Of a DNA stretch of 15,846 nucleotides, positions 14,371 through 15,846 are shown piece after piece (position 1 is the first letter of the stretch; every line of letters begins with the position of its first letter). The notes under the pieces are model-generated. The model was not told the DNA's origin. It made no database searches and worked only from the letters and a program-made list of their open reading frames with translations. This DNA comes from Actinomycetota bacterium (lineage in GTDB: Bacteria; Actinomycetota; Thermoleophilia; Miltoncostaeales; Miltoncostaeaceae). Location: assembly GCA_947475125.1 (NCBI GenBank), contig CANJMX010000021.1, positions 1-15,846 on the forward strand. Reading direction: 5' to 3'. A program made the position numbers and the translations under genes.

Positions 14371-14390
14371 GATGTGACCGTCCTCACATC
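14371..14390. promoter_or_regulatory. CRP/FNR-family operator upstream of egtB
   Basis: A perfect seven-base inverted repeat GATGTGA-N6-TCACATC, containing the exact TGTGA-N6-TCACA consensus bound by CRP and related actinobacterial regulators such as GlxR. Its centre is about 41.5-42.5 bases before the predicted start of transcription at 14422-14423, the standard class II activator position. The -35 region it overlaps has no TTGACA match, as expected for an activator-dependent promoter. Confidence 0.7.
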
Positions 14391-14410
14391 ATCTGAGGGC
14401 CAGCGGCGTG

Positions 14411-14416
14411 CATGAT
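14411..14416 (+). promoter_or_regulatory. -10 element of egtB (leaderless)
   Basis: CATGAT six bases before the ATG at 14423; second-position A and last-position T match the TAnnnT pattern. No Shine-Dalgarno precedes the ATG. It supports the start at 14423 and not the GTG at 14408, which would lie within or upstream of the promoter element. Confidence 0.45.
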
Positions 14417-14422
14417 GCCCGC

Positions 14423-15727
14423 ATGACCGCTGCCCCGGATGCCATCGCAGAGCGCCTCGACACGGTTCGCCAGCGCACGCTTGCCATTCTCGAGCCGCTC
14501 GACCCCGAATGGATTACGCGCAGCCCGGATCCGATCATGAGTCCGCCCGCGTGGGATATGGCGCACATCGCCGCGTACGAGGAACTGTGGCTGGTCACGC
14601 GCCTCGACCAGTCCGCGCCGCTCCACCCCGATCTGGCGGCCACCTACGACGCCTTCGAAACCCCGCGCGCCGTGCGCGGAGACATCCGCATCCTCGACGC
14701 CGACGAGTCGCGCGAGTACATGCGCCGCACACGCGAACGTGCTCTCGACGTTCTCGCGGGTGCCGACATCTCTGACGACGCCCCCGATCTCACTCGCGGC
14801 GGCTTCGTGTGGGACATGGTGGCCCAGCATGAGGCGCAGCACGACGAGACGCTGCTGCAGACCCTCCAGCTCATGCCAGCCGGTGCCTACTCGCCCTGTG
14901 CCGGGGCGCTCCCGGCGGTCGACGCGCCCGTCGCCAACCCGGACCCGGTGGTCATCGACGGTGGCCCGCTGATGATGGGATCCGACGGCGCCCACGGCGC
15001 GCTCGACTGCGAGCGCCCCTGCCATCCCACCGAGGTCGCCTCCTTTCTGCTCGACCGCCATCCGGTCACCATCGGGCGCCACCTCGAGTTTATGGCCGAT
15101 GGTGGCTACGCGGACCCTCGGCACTGGAGCGAGGCCGGGTGGGCCTGGCGGTGCGAGGCCGACATCACCGCGCCGCTCCACTGGCAGCCCGACGGTGAGG
15201 GCGGCTGGCAGCGCACGCAGTTCGGCTGCACCGAGGCCCTGGATCCCGCCGAGATCCTGTGCCACGTGTCGTTCTTCGAGGCCGAGGCGCACGCGCGGTG
15301 GGCGGGCGGTCGGCTTCCGACCGAACCCGAGTGGGAGATGGCGGCCCGCCTTGCCCCTGAGTCCCCCGTCGACGCCTGGGCCCCATGGGGCGATGCGGTC
15401 CACGACGGGCGGGCGAATGTCGGGCAGTGCTCGTTCCGCCCCTCGCATGCCGGGGCATACCCCGCGGGCGCGTCGGCCAGCGGCTGCGAGCAACTCCTGG
15501 GCGATGTGTGGGAGTGGACCTCCACGCCATTCGACTGCTACCCCGGCTTTCGCGCATTCCCGTACCGCGAATATGCGGAGCCATTCTTTGGCGGCGGGTA
15601 TCAGGTGCTACGCGGGGGGTCGTGGGCCACCCAGCCCGTTGCCGCGCGCGCAACCTTCCGCAACTGGGACCTCCCGGAGCGCCGGCAGATCTTCGCGGGC
15701 CTCAGACTTGCGTGGGACGCCTCTTGA
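14423..15727 (+). CDS. egtB: Ergothioneine sulfoxide synthase EgtB
   Basis: Non-heme iron enzyme that couples hercynine (trimethylhistidine) to a thiol substrate with O2, forming the C-S bond of ergothioneine; cytoplasmic. The 434-residue length is typical. The N-terminal DinB-like domain supplies the iron ligands: H48 in WDMAHIAAYEELWL, and H136/H140 in the HX3HXE motif QHEAQHDE. The C-terminal formylglycine-enzyme-like (FGE-sulfatase) domain runs from about residue 175 to the end, with GGPLMMGSDG, RLPTEPEWEMAAR, LGDVWEWTSTPF and VLRGGSWATQPVAARATFRNW...AGLRLAW. The egtD start overlaps its stop. Neither egtA (before) nor egtC (between egtB and egtD, as in mycobacteria) is present, so whether the thiol is gamma-glutamylcysteine or cysteine is open. 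A CRP-type site lies upstream. Confidence 0.94.
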   Translation: MTAAPDAIAERLDTVRQRTLAILEPLDPEWITRSPDPIMSPPAWDMAHIAAYEELWLVTRLDQSAPLHPDLAATYDAFETPRAVRGDIRILDADESREYMRRTRERALDVLAGADISDDAPDLTRGGFVWDMVAQHEAQHDETLLQTLQLMPAGAYSPCAGALPAVDAPVANPDPVVIDGGPLMMGSDGAHGALDCERPCHPTEVASFLLDRHPVTIGRHLEFMADGGYADPRHWSEAGWAWRCEADITAPLHWQPDGEGGWQRTQFGCTEALDPAEILCHVSFFEAEAHARWAGGRLPTEPEWEMAARLAPESPVDAWAPWGDAVHDGRANVGQCSFRPSHAGAYPAGASASGCEQLLGDVWEWTSTPFDCYPGFRAFPYREYAEPFFGGGYQVLRGGSWATQPVAARATFRNWDLPERRQIFAGLRLAWDAS

Positions 15728-15846
15728 GCACCACGGAGAGCACCACGGAGATCACGACGCAGGTACGGCCATGGCGCCTTGACTGCCACGTGGCCGCAGG
15801 CGACGACGGCGGTGCCGCCGACGATCTGCGGCGGTCACTCACGGCC
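15724..15846 (+). CDS. egtD: Histidine N-alpha-methyltransferase EgtD (partial, 5' end only)
   Basis: The first 41 codons are present before the window ends. EgtD methylates histidine three times with SAM to give hercynine, the substrate of EgtB. The visible protein starts MSTTESTTEITTQVRPW and reaches ADDLRRSLTA, which matches the (D/E)-x-LRxDVxxGLTA segment near the start of EgtD proteins. Position directly after egtB strongly supports the call. The TTG at 15724 overlaps the egtB TGA in a TTGA, with GGGA about seven bases upstream; an in-frame GTG lies further in (codon 23) but would lose the coupling. No catalytic motif lies within the window, so the name rests on the short N-terminal match plus context. 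Confidence 0.75.
   Translation, partial: MSTTESTTEITTQVRPWRLDCHVAAGDDGGAADDLRRSLTA
15726..15761 (+). repeat. 12-base tandem repeat at the egtD N-terminus
   Basis: Two exact copies of GAGCACCACGGA (15726-15737 and 15738-15749), then a third degenerate unit matching at 9 of 12 positions. It encodes STTE-STTE-ITTQ. The 12-base unit keeps frame, so copy-number change would alter length but not reading frame. Confidence 0.7.

Noticed and set aside
14408..14422. GTG start five codons upstream for egtB
   Set aside because: It would place translation start upstream of the -10 element; the ATG at 14423 fits the leaderless arrangement.
14384..15493. A 369-codon minus-strand open frame opposite egtB
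   Set aside because: It is antisense to conserved EgtB domains and matches no family; treated as a GC-driven shadow.
1..15846. CRISPR arrays, tRNA or rRNA genes, insertion sequences, phage genes, toxin-antitoxin or defence systems
   Set aside because: I found no regularly spaced repeats, no cloverleaf or rRNA signatures, no transposase or integrase motifs, and nearly all the sequence is assigned to housekeeping-type genes.

Overview
The window reads as ordinary chromosome from a high-GC bacterium, most likely an actinobacterium in the broad sense. This rests on the strong G/C third-position bias, several GTG and TTG starts, the prepilin peptidase-aroC-aroK-aroB gene order, the DsbA/VKOR pair, the egtB-egtD ergothioneine genes and many apparently leaderless starts. 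Membership of Thermoleophilia is possible, but the sequence alone does not prove it. I see no rRNA, tRNA, CRISPR array, insertion sequence, prophage or integration site. Coding density is very high, and the longest gene-free stretch is about 170 bases (9551-9718).

Region 1 (1-2898, minus strand) is a shikimate-pathway operon, read right to left. It starts with an A24 prepilin peptidase fused in frame to chorismate synthase (aroC), then shikimate kinase (aroK), then 3-dehydroquinate synthase (aroB, cut by the window edge). Junctions overlap by 1-4 bases. The peptidase-AroC fusion is unusual: the linker looks non-coding, and a TATGCT element lies just before the normal AroC start.

Region 2 (3002-6143) starts with RNase HI (rnhA), followed by a membrane-anchored DsbA-like thioredoxin and a VKOR-family quinone reductase, which together form an oxidative protein-folding pair. 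A 59-residue two-helix membrane protein lies opposite, converging on the VKOR gene. Next comes a secreted cell-wall protein that combines a glucosaminidase-like domain with a C-terminal domain resembling a degenerate M23 peptidase. It has exactly two cysteines and could be a client of the neighbouring disulfide machinery.

Region 3 (6215-8684) is a translationally coupled trio: an NADPH:quinone reductase-like oxidoreductase, a small membrane protein of unknown function, and an M42 metallo-aminopeptidase. It converges, with shared stop bases, on a minus-strand rhomboid protease that carries an N-terminal zinc-binding cluster.

Region 4 (9719-15846) holds a large glutamate synthase alpha subunit (gltB, 1533 residues) without an adjacent gltD. 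It is followed by egtB and the start of egtD for ergothioneine synthesis. A perfect CRP-type palindrome lies about 42 bases before the predicted egtB transcription start.

Across the window, seven start codons are preceded at 6-9 bases by a TAnnnT-like -10 element, which implies widespread leaderless transcription. The genes with a long enough leader (dsbA-like, oxidoreductase, gltB) carry a Shine-Dalgarno sequence instead. I found no convincing new defence or mobile system. The best leads are the peptidase-AroC fusion, the CRP-like control of egtB, the leaderless promoter set and the degenerate cell-wall protein.
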